Below are positions 15,719 through 24,974 of a DNA stretch of 64,000 bases, one piece after another. A program made the translations under genes and the position numbers. The stretch is from positions 32,938 to 96,937 of the forward strand of contig CAMJBT010000002.1 of NCBI GenBank assembly GCA_946403965.1, written 5' to 3'. Positions within the stretch are counted from its first letter, which is position 1. Every line of letters begins with the position of its first letter. The notes beneath the pieces were generated by a model. It made no database searches. It was given only the letters and a program-made list of their open reading frames with translations, and was not told the origin of the DNA. The stretch comes from an uncultured Pseudobutyrivibrio sp. Its GTDB lineage: Bacteria > Bacillota > Clostridia > Lachnospirales > Lachnospiraceae.

Positions 15719-16996
15719 ATGAAGGTATATGAGACAGTTTATAATTATTATTTGAACTTGATGAAGGCTGGGGATTTGAAGGCAGGTAGCAAAATGCCTT
15801 CATTAAGAGAGTGTGAAAAAGTATTGAATGTCAGCAGGACTTCGGTAGAAAATGGGTATCTACAACTGGCAGCAGATGGATATATATATTCAGTGGAAAA
15901 GGTGGGTTTTTTTGTAACAGAGCTTGCAGGAAGAGTTGGTAAACAGGAAGAAAAAAAGAGTACGGAAAAAACAATAAATAAGTATAAATTTGACCTTGCT
16001 ATAATTGGAGAGGATAGGCAGGTTTCATGCTTGAATTTGTGGCGAAGATATATGAAATCAGCTCTTAGACAGGAAGATAGATTGCTATCCTACAGCGATT
16101 ATCAGGGGGAGAAGGATCTTAGAAAAGAAATAGCAAATTATGTTAGAAAAAGAAGAAATATAATTTGCTCTGAGGATGATATTGTGGTAGGAGCAGGCTT
16201 TCAGAATCTTCTTCAGGTACTTATAGCTTTAATACCTGGTGAAAAAACCATATCATTTCCTACAAAAGACTTTTTTGATGGTGCCACCACCTTTAGAAAT
16301 GCAGGTTTTAATGTGAGCTATCGAAATAAGGAAAGCCATGTTATTTACGTTACTCCTTCATACATGACAAAGTGGGGAGAGGTGATGACGATGCAAAGGA
16401 GAAGAGAGCTTTGTGATCATGCTTTAAACAATAATCATTTGATAATAGAAGATGATTATCAAAATGAGTTTGTTTTTTCTTCAAAGCCAACACCTAGCCT
16501 TTATGCTCTTACAGGTGGGGTGAACACTGCTTTTTTAGGTTCATTTTCAAGAGTTGTTCTTCCAAGTGTAAGAATAAGCTTTATTATTCTTCCAAAGGGA
16601 GTAAAAGAGGAATATGATAAAATTAAAAGGGCTTATAATCAGACCGCTTCAAAATCTGAACAGATTGCTTTAGCTCAGTTCTTAAGAGATGGACATCTTA
16701 ATCGTCATATTAAAAAGATGAGGCGTTTATATGAAGAAAAACGCAGTGTGATGGAACAGGCTATTAATGCCAATCTTTCTGGAAAAGGTGAGATGCTCAT
16801 AGGTGAAAGTGGCATGGAAATTGCAATTAGGATGAAAGACAAAAGTACATTTGATAAAATCATAAAACAGCCGGTTTCTGTGGGCATACTTGATAATTCT
16901 CATGAGAATTCCACAATCCTTTTGTCCTGCAGCAAGATAGAGATAGATAAAATTGATGAGGCTGTAACGCTTCTGTTAGGAAGCAAGTCAAAGTAA
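15719..16996 (+). CDS. MocR/GntR-type regulator with aminotransferase-like domain, PLP lysine replaced
   Basis: Residues 1-70 are a GntR winged helix (GSKMPSLRECEKVLNVSRTSVENGY), and residues 105-425 are a class I aminotransferase fold, as in GabR and PdxR. The EDDY motif is kept near residue 243, but the site that normally reads TFSK with the PLP-binding lysine is SFSR, giving R278. Covalent PLP binding is therefore unlikely, though an effector may still bind noncovalently. The gene is divergent from the ECF S component and probably controls it. cbiL follows 30 bases later. Confidence 0.88.
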   Translation: MKVYETVYNYYLNLMKAGDLKAGSKMPSLRECEKVLNVSRTSVENGYLQLAADGYIYSVEKVGFFVTELAGRVGKQEEKKSTEKTINKYKFDLAIIGEDRQVSCLNLWRRYMKSALRQEDRLLSYSDYQGEKDLRKEIANYVRKRRNIICSEDDIVVGAGFQNLLQVLIALIPGEKTISFPTKDFFDGATTFRNAGFNVSYRNKESHVIYVTPSYMTKWGEVMTMQRRRELCDHALNNNHLIIEDDYQNEFVFSSKPTPSLYALTGGVNTAFLGSFSRVVLPSVRISFIILPKGVKEEYDKIKRAYNQTASKSEQIALAQFLRDGHLNRHIKKMRRLYEEKRSVMEQAINANLSGKGEMLIGESGMEIAIRMKDKSTFDKIIKQPVSVGILDNSHENSTILLSCSKIEIDKIDEAVTLLLGSKSK

Positions 16997-17026
16997 TAAG
17001 AAGAAATATTTTAGGAGGAATCCATC

Positions 17027-17722
17027 ATGATGGGTGTATTATATGGCATTGGAGTTGGACCGGGAGATTCAATGCAGCTTACCTTAAAGGCGGTAAAAGC
17101 TATAAAGGATGCTGATGTTATATGTTTGCCAAAGAAGGACAAGGACAAATGCAGAGCATTTCAAATTGCTCTTGGTGCTGTGCCAGAGCTCCGATATAAA
17201 AAGACAATCAGCTACGAATTTGAGATGACAAAAGATGAAGCTACACTTGAAAAGATGCATAAGGAGTTTTATCAGAAATACAAACAATTGGTTAAAGAAG
17301 GTTATAATATTGGATTTTTGACTATAGGTGATCCTACAGTTTACTCAACCTTTGGATATATAATGAAGCTTGCAAAAGCTGATGGAATTGAAGTGGAGAT
17401 TATAAATGGTGTCACTTCATTTTGTGGTTCTGCAGCTGCAAGCGGAATTCTTCTCTGTGAAGGGGATGAGGATGTACATATTATTTCTGGTCAGAGCAAT
17501 ATTGATGAAAGCCTTATGCTCTCAGGGACTAAGGTGATAATGAAGAGTGGAAGGAATATTTCTGAAATTAAGGAAAAGCTGATTTCTCTGGAAGAACAGG
17601 GAAGAATAACTGTGAGTGCGGTGGCGGATTGTGGAATGGAAACAGAGCAGATTTTTAATGGAGCAATGATGTTACCAGATGATAGCAGATATATGATGAC
17701 AATTATTGTTAAACAGTGTTGA
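17027..17722 (+). CDS. cbiL: Cobalt-factor II C20-methyltransferase
   Basis: CbiL transfers a methyl from S-adenosylmethionine to C20 of cobalt-factor II, forming cobalt-factor III. The 231 residues match the tetrapyrrole methylase fold: GIGVGPGDSMQLTLKAV at the N-terminus, GDPTVYSTFGYI near residue 102 and NGVTSFCGSAAASG near residue 128. AGGAGG precedes the start. It is the only pathway gene outside the main cobalamin operon, about 17 kb upstream of it; that operon otherwise lacks this step. Confidence 0.93.
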   Translation: MMGVLYGIGVGPGDSMQLTLKAVKAIKDADVICLPKKDKDKCRAFQIALGAVPELRYKKTISYEFEMTKDEATLEKMHKEFYQKYKQLVKEGYNIGFLTIGDPTVYSTFGYIMKLAKADGIEVEIINGVTSFCGSAAASGILLCEGDEDVHIISGQSNIDESLMLSGTKVIMKSGRNISEIKEKLISLEEQGRITVSAVADCGMETEQIFNGAMMLPDDSRYMMTIIVKQC

Positions 17723-17769
17723 TTTCTGCTACAATGTGCTTATATTACAGGTTTCAGGGGGATATAAAT

Positions 17770-20055
17770 TTGTTATCTTACAAAAATAGTTTTAAGAAAA
17801 TTCTATTTTGTATTTTGAGCTTTGCTGTACTTGTTTTTCAAAGCCCTTGCTTGGCCTATGCCGAATCGGCTCAGCCTAAGGTAGTTAGGGTTGGATATTA
17901 TGAAAATGAGATATTCGAGGAAGGTGCAGCTGAAGGTGAAGTCAAAACTGGCTATGCATACGAATACTATATGAAGCTGTCTGAGTATACGGGCTGGCGA
18001 TACGAGTATGTCTATGGTCGCTATACTGATTTATACAACATGCTTCTTGATGGTGAAATCGATTTGCTGGCAGGTTTGGCGTATAAAGAGGAAAGGGCTG
18101 AACATATTGGGTATCCCGAGGTAGCTATGGGTAGTGAGGCCTATGTTCTTGTTAAGCACAGTTCTGATATAGAAATTACTTCCGATATTAAGTCAATAGA
18201 AGGTCATAAAATTGGTGTCATTAATAATGCACTTTTGGATGTCCTCAGGGATTACCTTAAGGAAAATGATGTGACAGCAAACATAGTTGTTTATAAAGAC
18301 AACGAAAAGCTTATGGATGCTTTTGATGCAGGAAAAATTGATATTTTTGCGGCGGAAGGAAGCGGTACTAATTCAAGAAACAATGCCGAAGTACTTTTTG
18401 CTTATGGAAATACAGATTATTACATGTGCGTAAACAAGAACAGAAAGGATATTCTTGATGAATTAAACAACGCACAATCACATCTTTTTTATGATGAGCC
18501 TTATTATTTGAGCACCTTGAATGCAAAGTATTATGCATCAAGCCTTTCATCCCAGGCATTGTCAGAAGATGAAAGAAATTGGATCAACGCTCATAGTACC
18601 TTTACAGTAGGATACTTAAACGATTATTTGCCATATAGTGATACAAATGCAAAGGGACAGCCTAAGGGAATAGTTAAAGAGGTTATCCCGCAGATTATGT
18701 CATCTCTTAATTTAGATGGAATAGAGACTAACTATATAGGTTTTGATAATTATGATGACATGATTGCCGCCATTAATGATGAGACTATTGATGTGGCATT
18801 TCCTGTAGCTGGAGGTTTGTATTATTCCGAGGAAAATGGCATTTACCAGAGTAATCCATTACTTTCATCCAGTACAGATCTCATTTATAAAAATGTTGTT
18901 GTTTATCCTGACAGCGCAACCTTTGCAGTAAATAAAAATAATACAATGCAGCTATATTACATCAAGAACAATTATCCTGATGCAAATATAGTTTTATATG
19001 ACACCATAGAGGAATGCTTGGATGCTGTGTTAAGAGGTGAGGTGAATTGCACTACATTGAATGGTGTGAGAGGCAACGCAATTTTGAAGAACACAGCATA
19101 CAAACATTTATCACTTAGACAGATGTCCAATACAGATGACAGATGTTTTGGTGTAAAAATTGGTAACGAAGGAATTCTTCGTATACTCAACCGAGGAATA
19201 CACATACTTGGAAATGATTATGCAGAGAATCTTGCATATAGATACACTGACGAGCTATATTCATATACAAAAACTGATTGGTTACGTGATCATTTCTATA
19301 TATTTTTGCTGATAATGTTATCGTTGCTTTTAGGCATTAGTTTCTTTATGCTTCATAGAATAAAGATCTACAAAGCTCTAAATTATTCTTTAAAGCAGGA
19401 TAATATGGCAAAAAATACATTTATTATTGGAATGGCAAATATAATTCGAGTTCCACTTAAGGAAGTTGCTGAGGGAAATGGATTAGAAGATGGCAGTCGG
19501 TTGCTTAATGTTGTTGATGATGTAATTGATATGAGTAATTTTGTTAATGGTCAGGTCTCATTAAACGAAGATAAAGTAAATTTAGGAAATCTTCTTAAAA
19601 CTATGGATTCTGATATAAGAGAAAGGGCTGCTATTAAAAAGATTGATATTAATTTTGTTACCAAGGATTTAAGAAACAACTACATAATTGTAGATAAACA
19701 ACGAATGACTCAGGCACTAATGAATATTGCCATTAATGTTATAAATTCTTCAGAGAAAAATACAGATCTTGATTTTATTCTTGAGGAGCAGAAATGTGGC
19801 AACCCTAGAATTACCAACATGATTTTTACAATCAAAGGTGAAGGAGTAAATATTCATGAGGAATATTTAAAGGATCCAGCTGAAGTGTTTAGTCAGGAAA
19901 ATCATAAGGATACTGATATGGGGAACGGTATCAGTCTGATGGTTGCCAAGAATATTCTTAAGCTTATGGGTGGTGGAATAGAAATCAATTTAAATAAAGG
20001 TGCTGAATCAGAGGTAGTAATAAGGATTCCGGTAAAGATTAATTATGGAATGTAA
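17770..20055 (+). CDS. Dual solute-binding-domain sensor with degenerate histidine-kinase module
   Basis: The TTG at 17770, after CAGGGGGAT, gives 761 residues beginning with a signal peptide (KKILFCILSFAVLVF); the in-frame ATG at 17716 overlaps cbiL. Two family 3 solute-binding domains follow (about 35-255 and 275-495), then one membrane helix (about 515-540) and a kinase-like region. The H-box that should read MSHEIRTPL is MANIIRVPL, with N557 for the phosphorylated His; the N and G1 boxes are also poor, while the G2-like GNGISL remains. It probably senses an amino acid or similar ligand outside the cell, and signals without autophosphorylation or through a partner. Confidence 0.8.
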   Translation: MLSYKNSFKKILFCILSFAVLVFQSPCLAYAESAQPKVVRVGYYENEIFEEGAAEGEVKTGYAYEYYMKLSEYTGWRYEYVYGRYTDLYNMLLDGEIDLLAGLAYKEERAEHIGYPEVAMGSEAYVLVKHSSDIEITSDIKSIEGHKIGVINNALLDVLRDYLKENDVTANIVVYKDNEKLMDAFDAGKIDIFAAEGSGTNSRNNAEVLFAYGNTDYYMCVNKNRKDILDELNNAQSHLFYDEPYYLSTLNAKYYASSLSSQALSEDERNWINAHSTFTVGYLNDYLPYSDTNAKGQPKGIVKEVIPQIMSSLNLDGIETNYIGFDNYDDMIAAINDETIDVAFPVAGGLYYSEENGIYQSNPLLSSSTDLIYKNVVVYPDSATFAVNKNNTMQLYYIKNNYPDANIVLYDTIEECLDAVLRGEVNCTTLNGVRGNAILKNTAYKHLSLRQMSNTDDRCFGVKIGNEGILRILNRGIHILGNDYAENLAYRYTDELYSYTKTDWLRDHFYIFLLIMLSLLLGISFFMLHRIKIYKALNYSLKQDNMAKNTFIIGMANIIRVPLKEVAEGNGLEDGSRLLNVVDDVIDMSNFVNGQVSLNEDKVNLGNLLKTMDSDIRERAAIKKIDINFVTKDLRNNYIIVDKQRMTQALMNIAINVINSSEKNTDLDFILEEQKCGNPRITNMIFTIKGEGVNIHEEYLKDPAEVFSQENHKDTDMGNGISLMVAKNILKLMGGGIEINLNKGAESEVVIRIPVKINYGM

Positions 20056-20091
20056 AAAAATGGCTAGGGCAATATGCTCTAGCCATTTTTT
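20054..20091. terminator. Bidirectional terminator
   Basis: TGGCTAG (20061-20067) and CTAGCCA (20079-20085) form the core of a hairpin flanked by seven As on one side and six Ts on the other, between converging genes. Confidence 0.85.
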
Positions 20092-20095
20092 ACAT

Positions 20096-20956
20096 TTATT
20101 CATTTAAGTTTTTTCTCCATCTGACAATTGCTACACCAATGATTATCGTATATCCGATAATGCTTAAAATTGTAGGGGCCTCTCCAAGGAAGATGATACC
20201 AAGAAGAGCCGCAAATATAACCTGAGTATAATCAAAAACCGAAATTTCCTTTGCTGGAGCATATTTATAGGCGGTGGTGATGGCAAATTGTCCTATGGAT
20301 GCGCCTGCGCCGGCTAAAAGTAAATATATTAGCTGGATGGGGGCCATGGGAACATAATTTGTAATTAAAAATGGGAGTGTTACCAGACATGAAAAGCTTG
20401 AAAAACTAATTACAATTACAGGTGTCATAACACCATTTCGAGTCATCTTTCTAACAAAAACATATGCTGTTCCTGCACCAAATCCACCAAATAGACCAAC
20501 CAAAGCAGGAAAGAAGGCGGATAAGCTACCTGTTGGCCTGATTATAAACAAAGCGCCGATAAAAGCGATTACAGTAGTGAAAATATCGAATTTACTAGGT
20601 ATTTCCTTTAATATAAAAATAGATAGAATAATGGCAAAAAATGGAGAAAGCTTATTTAGCATATTGGCATCTGCAATTCCAAGACGGTCAATAGCATAGA
20701 AATTTGCAATTAGGCCGGAGGTGCCGAAGGCACAGCGCATAAAAAGAGGAATGCGATTTCCTTTGCCTACTTTGAAATGTGCATCTGATTTAAAAAGTGC
20801 TACTAGAGCTACGAAAAGAGCTACTAGGTTTCTGAAGAAAGCTTTTTGCATTGTTGGTAAATCCCCTGACAGTCTGACAAAAAAAGTCATTAGAGAGAAA
20901 CCAAATGCAGCAAACAATATACAAATAATTCCTTTGAGTTTGTTATTCTTAATCAA
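20096..20956 (-). CDS. EamA/DMT-family transporter
   Basis: The 286 residues contain about ten hydrophobic helices arranged as two EamA repeats (residues 8-140 and 152-280), with LGIADANMLNKLSPFFAIILS in the first and FLGEAPT near the end of the second. Family members export metabolites or amino acids; the substrate cannot be predicted. It converges on the sensor gene and lies upstream of nothing obviously related. Confidence 0.88.
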   Translation of the reverse strand: MIKNNKLKGIICILFAAFGFSLMTFFVRLSGDLPTMQKAFFRNLVALFVALVALFKSDAHFKVGKGNRIPLFMRCAFGTSGLIANFYAIDRLGIADANMLNKLSPFFAIILSIFILKEIPSKFDIFTTVIAFIGALFIIRPTGSLSAFFPALVGLFGGFGAGTAYVFVRKMTRNGVMTPVIVISFSSFSCLVTLPFLITNYVPMAPIQLIYLLLAGAGASIGQFAITTAYKYAPAKEISVFDYTQVIFAALLGIIFLGEAPTILSIIGYTIIIGVAIVRWRKNLNE

Positions 20957-20994
20957 TTGTTGCCTCCATTTTTGTATATGAAACTAGATTAATA

Positions 20995-21480
20995 TTACTC
21001 TTCTGGGAGTTGTGTGATATCGCAAATATCCATTTGCATAAATATGGTATTGTCAGTTTCTTCCTCAACGGGCCTGAAACCAAAATGCTCATACAGTTTT
21101 ATTGCACGCTTATTGTCTTTTTCAACTTCAAGCTTTACAGATTTCATATTATTTTTAATTGCAATATTTCTGGATTCGGTAAGAAGTCTGATTAGAGTTT
21201 TGCCTTTTAAAAAACCAAGATCCTCACTTACAACCATTGCAGTAACAAAAGAAACTCCGGAATTTAAATCGTTTGAATAGAAGCTGATGAATCCTACAGG
21301 ATTATCGTCATGATATTCAACTACAAAATGTCCACATTCAAGCTGCTTTTTTATAAAAGTGTCTTTATATTCAGGATTTGTGATACGTCGAAGATAATAA
21401 GAATCTTTAAAAGTAGTGATTACCTTATCCATCTCTTCATAAGTAGTAATTTCGCAAACATTTGTTGTTGGTTTTGCCAT
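20995..21480 (-). CDS. GNAT-family N-acetyltransferase
   Basis: The 161-residue protein shows the GNAT core: VGFISFYS strand, a GKTLIRLL acetyl-CoA loop variant and the KLEVEKDNKRAIKLYEHFGF motif near the C-terminus. The start at 21480 follows GGAAGGG; an ATG 33 bases further upstream lacks a ribosome site. The substrate is unknown. It is divergent from the SpoIIE-type phosphatase. Confidence 0.85.
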   Translation of the reverse strand: MAKPTTNVCEITTYEEMDKVITTFKDSYYLRRITNPEYKDTFIKKQLECGHFVVEYHDDNPVGFISFYSNDLNSGVSFVTAMVVSEDLGFLKGKTLIRLLTESRNIAIKNNMKSVKLEVEKDNKRAIKLYEHFGFRPVEEETDNTIFMQMDICDITQLPEE

Positions 21481-21573
21481 AATAATTGCCCTTCCAGTAT
21501 TGCATTTTTTCATAATAAAAAAGTATAATTACATAGGGATTTATCATATACGATAAGGGGAGTTTTTTCAAGC

Positions 21574-23097
21574 ATGCTAGATTCTAAAAAGCGACAATCC
21601 GTTTTAATTATTTCACTAATATATTTTATTTCCATTTTAATATTGGCTCAGCTTGTATTTTTGAGGGGAATCAATGATTTAAAACCTGTATATCTTATAA
21701 ATATCGGTGTTGATTTTGGAGGACTGCTTACAGGACTTACCCTTTATGTATGCTGCTACATAGATTTACAAAAAACAGGTACTAATGTTAGATATCTGAT
21801 GGCTCTTATAAATGTAACCGCAATTTCACTGTTTACTGATGGAGTGGCATGGCTTGTTGATGGAATTCAAGAACTTCAGCTTGTCAATACATTAGATAAT
21901 ACCGTTTATTATTTGTGTACACCCATGTCTGCATTTTTCTTTTGGATGTATACCATGTCCTATCTAAATGTGAAAAAAAGTCTTGTAAAACAATTGAGTA
22001 TTTTAGTTAGAGTAGGGCTTTATGTTGCAATCGCAATCAGACTTATAAATCTATTTACTGGAATTTATTTTACTGTTGATGAGCATGGAATATATTCAAG
22101 AAGTGCCCACAATTGGATTTCATTACTGTATTCATTTTTTACAGTTTTGTCGGCATTTATTGCCGTTCTTGTAGAACATAAACAGCTTGAAACCTATCAA
22201 ATAATTACATTTTTTATGTACACCTTTGCACCAGTGGTTGTTGGTGTTGTTACTATTTTTACTTATGGATTGTCCTTAGGGCCAGCAGTAATAATGATAG
22301 TCATTCTTTTGATGTACTGCGTGCTGAATGTTTCTGAAGGAAGAGAGAGAGCGGCAGCAGCTCGTGATATGTCATTGGCAGCAATCATACAGCAAGCTGT
22401 ACTTCCAAGGACATTTCCATATATGCCAGAGCGAAAAGAATTTGATCTTTATGCAACTATGACTCCAGCAAAAGAAGTTGGTGGTGATTTTTATGATTTC
22501 TTTATGGTAGATGAAGATACACTTGCTCTTGTTATGGCTGATGTGTCAGGAAAAGGTATTTCAGCAGCTCTTTTTATGATGGTTGCAAAATCACTAATCA
22601 AAAATGGTCTAAGCAGAGGTCAAAGTCCTGCAAGTACACTGAAAGATGTTAATAATCAATTGTGTGAAGGAAATAAGGCAGGGCTATTTGTGACAGTTTG
22701 GCTTGCTACAATAAATATTCGCACAGGGCAGGGGGTATCTGCTAATGCCGGACACGAACATCCTGTGATAAAGCATTCACATGGGAGATATGAATTGCTT
22801 AAATACAAGCATTCTCCAGCAGTGGCTACGATGGAGGACATAAATTTCAGAGAACATGAGTTTCAGATGGAACCGGGAGATAGTATTTTCGTCTATACCG
22901 ACGGTGTGCCGGAGGCAAATAATGACGAAAATGAACTATTCGGAAATGACAGGATGCTTGAAGCGTTAAATAAAGATCCAGATGCAGAACCAGAAATTGT
23001 TCTTAAAAACGTTATGAGTAACATAAATGAATTCGTAGAGGGGGCTAAGCAGTTTGATGATATTACTATGCTTAGTATGACTTTCTTTGGCGCATAA
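21574..23097 (+). CDS. Membrane-anchored SpoIIE-type PP2C phosphatase
   Basis: Residues 1-250 contain seven or eight membrane helices. The cytoplasmic part (residues 265-507) is a SpoIIE/PPM Ser/Thr phosphatase: QQAVLPRTFP, GGDFYDFF, VMADVSGKGISAALFM, FVTVWLATINI, NAGHEHPVI, VYTDGVPEA and KQFDDITML. The metal-binding aspartates in GGDFYD, MADVSG and DDIT are present. Such proteins usually dephosphorylate anti-anti-sigma factors in a partner-switching pathway; no anti-sigma or STAS gene is nearby. It heads a likely operon with a protein of unknown function and a response regulator. Confidence 0.9.
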   Translation: MLDSKKRQSVLIISLIYFISILILAQLVFLRGINDLKPVYLINIGVDFGGLLTGLTLYVCCYIDLQKTGTNVRYLMALINVTAISLFTDGVAWLVDGIQELQLVNTLDNTVYYLCTPMSAFFFWMYTMSYLNVKKSLVKQLSILVRVGLYVAIAIRLINLFTGIYFTVDEHGIYSRSAHNWISLLYSFFTVLSAFIAVLVEHKQLETYQIITFFMYTFAPVVVGVVTIFTYGLSLGPAVIMIVILLMYCVLNVSEGRERAAAARDMSLAAIIQQAVLPRTFPYMPERKEFDLYATMTPAKEVGGDFYDFFMVDEDTLALVMADVSGKGISAALFMMVAKSLIKNGLSRGQSPASTLKDVNNQLCEGNKAGLFVTVWLATINIRTGQGVSANAGHEHPVIKHSHGRYELLKYKHSPAVATMEDINFREHEFQMEPGDSIFVYTDGVPEANNDENELFGNDRMLEALNKDPDAEPEIVLKNVMSNINEFVEGAKQFDDITMLSMTFFGA

Positions 23098-23116
23098 AAC
23101 AAAAAGGAGAAAGATT

Positions 23117-23614
23117 ATGGAAACATCAACATATAAAATAAGGGGAAAAGATTTTTATGATGCCATTGTTCATTTCGACGAAAGTGAAGAGGCGATGGAG
23201 TATTATTACAGTGTAATGGACACACTTACCGGAAGAAAAAACAAGGATGGCTCAGATGAAACAATCAGGGAGCGTATTCTTAAAGCCTATGGCGTCCTTT
23301 TTTGTGAGGAGTTTGATTTGCTTCCAGGACAGCCGGCAGGAGTAGATGAGGTGGCAGAAACTGCAGATCGTCTTTACATTGGCAGTATGGGATATGATCC
23401 CAATCATTGGTATAGAATGAAGTACCATTTCCCTGTGATTGATTTTGATAATTATGATAGATTTGCGGCCTTGGTTTTAGCTGATATGAATTCAGGACCA
23501 CTCCATGATGCAGCTATTAATGATGGAGATACGCTTGTTGTTGGTGAGGCTGATCCCTTACATATGACGCCAGAACAACGAAAAAATCAAAAGGTTACAC
23601 CTGTTGTACTATAG
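23117..23614 (+). CDS. Conserved-looking protein of unknown function in SpoIIE/response-regulator operon
   Basis: I do not recognise this 165-residue protein. It is acidic and soluble, with no signal peptide or membrane helix, and is rich in Asp, Glu and Tyr (DESEEAMEYYYSVMD, YDPNHWYRMKYHFPVIDFD). The start at 23117 follows AAAGGAG; an in-frame ATG at 23087 would overlap the phosphatase gene. Its position 19 bases after the phosphatase and 20 bases before the regulator suggests a role in the same signalling pathway. Confidence 0.7.
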   Translation: METSTYKIRGKDFYDAIVHFDESEEAMEYYYSVMDTLTGRKNKDGSDETIRERILKAYGVLFCEEFDLLPGQPAGVDEVAETADRLYIGSMGYDPNHWYRMKYHFPVIDFDNYDRFAALVLADMNSGPLHDAAINDGDTLVVGEADPLHMTPEQRKNQKVTPVVL

Positions 23615-23634
23615 TTTTTAGGGGGGAATAAATA

Positions 23635-24444
23635 ATGAAAATAATGGCAGTAGATGATGAGAAAAAATCTCTAAAGGCCATCTCAGATATAGTGAATGAG
23701 GTGGTTCCAGACGCTACATACGAAGAATTTGATAGTTCTCTATCCGCATTGGCAAGAGCCAGAGAGGAAGAGTTTGATGTGGCGTTTTTGGATGTAAATA
23801 TGCCTGAGCTTTCAGGAATTGATTTGGGTAAGTATCTGGTAGAGCTAAATCCATACATAAATGTAATATATCTTACAGAACATAAAGAATATGGATATGA
23901 GGCAATGCAACTTCATGCAAGTGGTTATATTTTAAAACCGGCTGCATCACGTAATGTAAAAAACGAGCTTGATTGTTTAAGATATCCAGAGCTTAGAAAG
24001 AAATACAAGAGAGTATTTGCCCAGACTTTTGGAAATTTTGAGTTGTTTGTTGATGGAGAGCCTGTGACTTTCAAATATAACAGAACAAAGGAAATTGTTG
24101 CTGTTTTAATAAACAACAAAGGTGCTCAGACTACAAATGGAGAACTGATTGCCTGCCTTTGGGAGGATGATGGTGATCCAGAGAAAAAGCTTTCATATCT
24201 CTGCAACCTTAGACAGGATTTACAGAATACATTTAAAAAGTTGAAGCTTGATGGAATTATTTTAAAGCAAAGAGGTAGTATGGCTATTGCTGCTGATAAA
24301 ATAGAATGTGATTTGTTTGACTGGTTGGAAAAGCGAAAAGAATCCAAATACCAATACATGGGAGATTACATGAACCAGTATAGCTGGCCAGAGTATTTCC
24401 ACGCAGAGTTAGATGAGATAAGCTATGCTATGGATGAAGATTAA
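23635..24444 (+). CDS. Response regulator with receiver and SARP-like winged-helix output
   Basis: Residues 1-120 are a receiver domain with acidic VDDEKK, phospho-acceptor Asp in VAFLDVNMPELSG, and the conserved Lys in ILKPA. Residues 130-225 resemble an OmpR/SARP-type winged helix (FGNFELFVDGEPVTFKYNRTKEIVAVLI, GELIACLW, LSYLCNLRQDLQ), followed by a short helical tail. The cognate kinase is not adjacent. GGGGGG lies before the start. It ends the operon begun by the SpoIIE phosphatase and is followed by a terminator. Confidence 0.87.
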   Translation: MKIMAVDDEKKSLKAISDIVNEVVPDATYEEFDSSLSALARAREEEFDVAFLDVNMPELSGIDLGKYLVELNPYINVIYLTEHKEYGYEAMQLHASGYILKPAASRNVKNELDCLRYPELRKKYKRVFAQTFGNFELFVDGEPVTFKYNRTKEIVAVLINNKGAQTTNGELIACLWEDDGDPEKKLSYLCNLRQDLQNTFKKLKLDGIILKQRGSMAIAADKIECDLFDWLEKRKESKYQYMGDYMNQYSWPEYFHAELDEISYAMDED

Positions 24445-24446
24445 AA

Positions 24447-24479
24447 GACTTCCCCTTTTATAAGGGGAAGCTTTTTTTC
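24447..24479. terminator. Terminator between response regulator and thioesterase
   Basis: CTTCCCCTT (24449-24457) pairs with AAGGGGAAG (24462-24470), followed by CTTTTTTT. It separates converging genes. Confidence 0.85.
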
Positions 24480-24862
24480 TACTTATGACCTTGTGCTTTA
24501 GTCATAAATTTATCATTATTGATTATGAATCTCTCATGTGTACCCATACCAATCATTCCATTTTCGTCGGAACAAACAACTTCAAAGGTAAGCTTTCTAC
24601 CATCAATTTCAATTAAAGTTGCTTCGCACATGATGGTCATTCCAATAGCACTTGGTGCCATATGGCTTACATTTACTTTAGTACCAACAGAACCGAGACC
24701 CTCTTCGAGCTCTGGCTGAATCATTTTCCAGCATGTTTCTTCCATAAGTGAAATCATTGCAGGGGTAGCGAAAACCTCTAAAGCACCACTTGTGAATGCC
24801 TTTGCAGTATTATCAAGAGTGACAACTGTTTCAGCATTGCCCTTCATTCCAATCTCTAACAT
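24479..24862 (-). CDS. Hotdog-fold thioesterase (FlK-like family)
   Basis: The 127-residue protein has the single-hotdog layout of fluoroacetyl-CoA-type thioesterases: VFATPAMISLMEETCWKMI with the Glu/Thr-like active helix, VGTKVNVSHMAPSAIG, FEVVCSDENGMIG and GTHERFII. It probably cleaves a short acyl-CoA; substrate unknown. It is transcribed alone and converges on the response-regulator gene. Confidence 0.85.
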   Translation of the reverse strand: MLEIGMKGNAETVVTLDNTAKAFTSGALEVFATPAMISLMEETCWKMIQPELEEGLGSVGTKVNVSHMAPSAIGMTIMCEATLIEIDGRKLTFEVVCSDENGMIGMGTHERFIINNDKFMTKAQGHK

Positions 24863-24974
24863 ATGTACACGTCTCCTTCTATTTTTAATATTATTATACT
24901 CTTTTTGTAAAATAAGTGGTAAAATTTATATTACTAGTAATTAAGGGTGATGTATTGGCTAGGAGGGGATTGAC

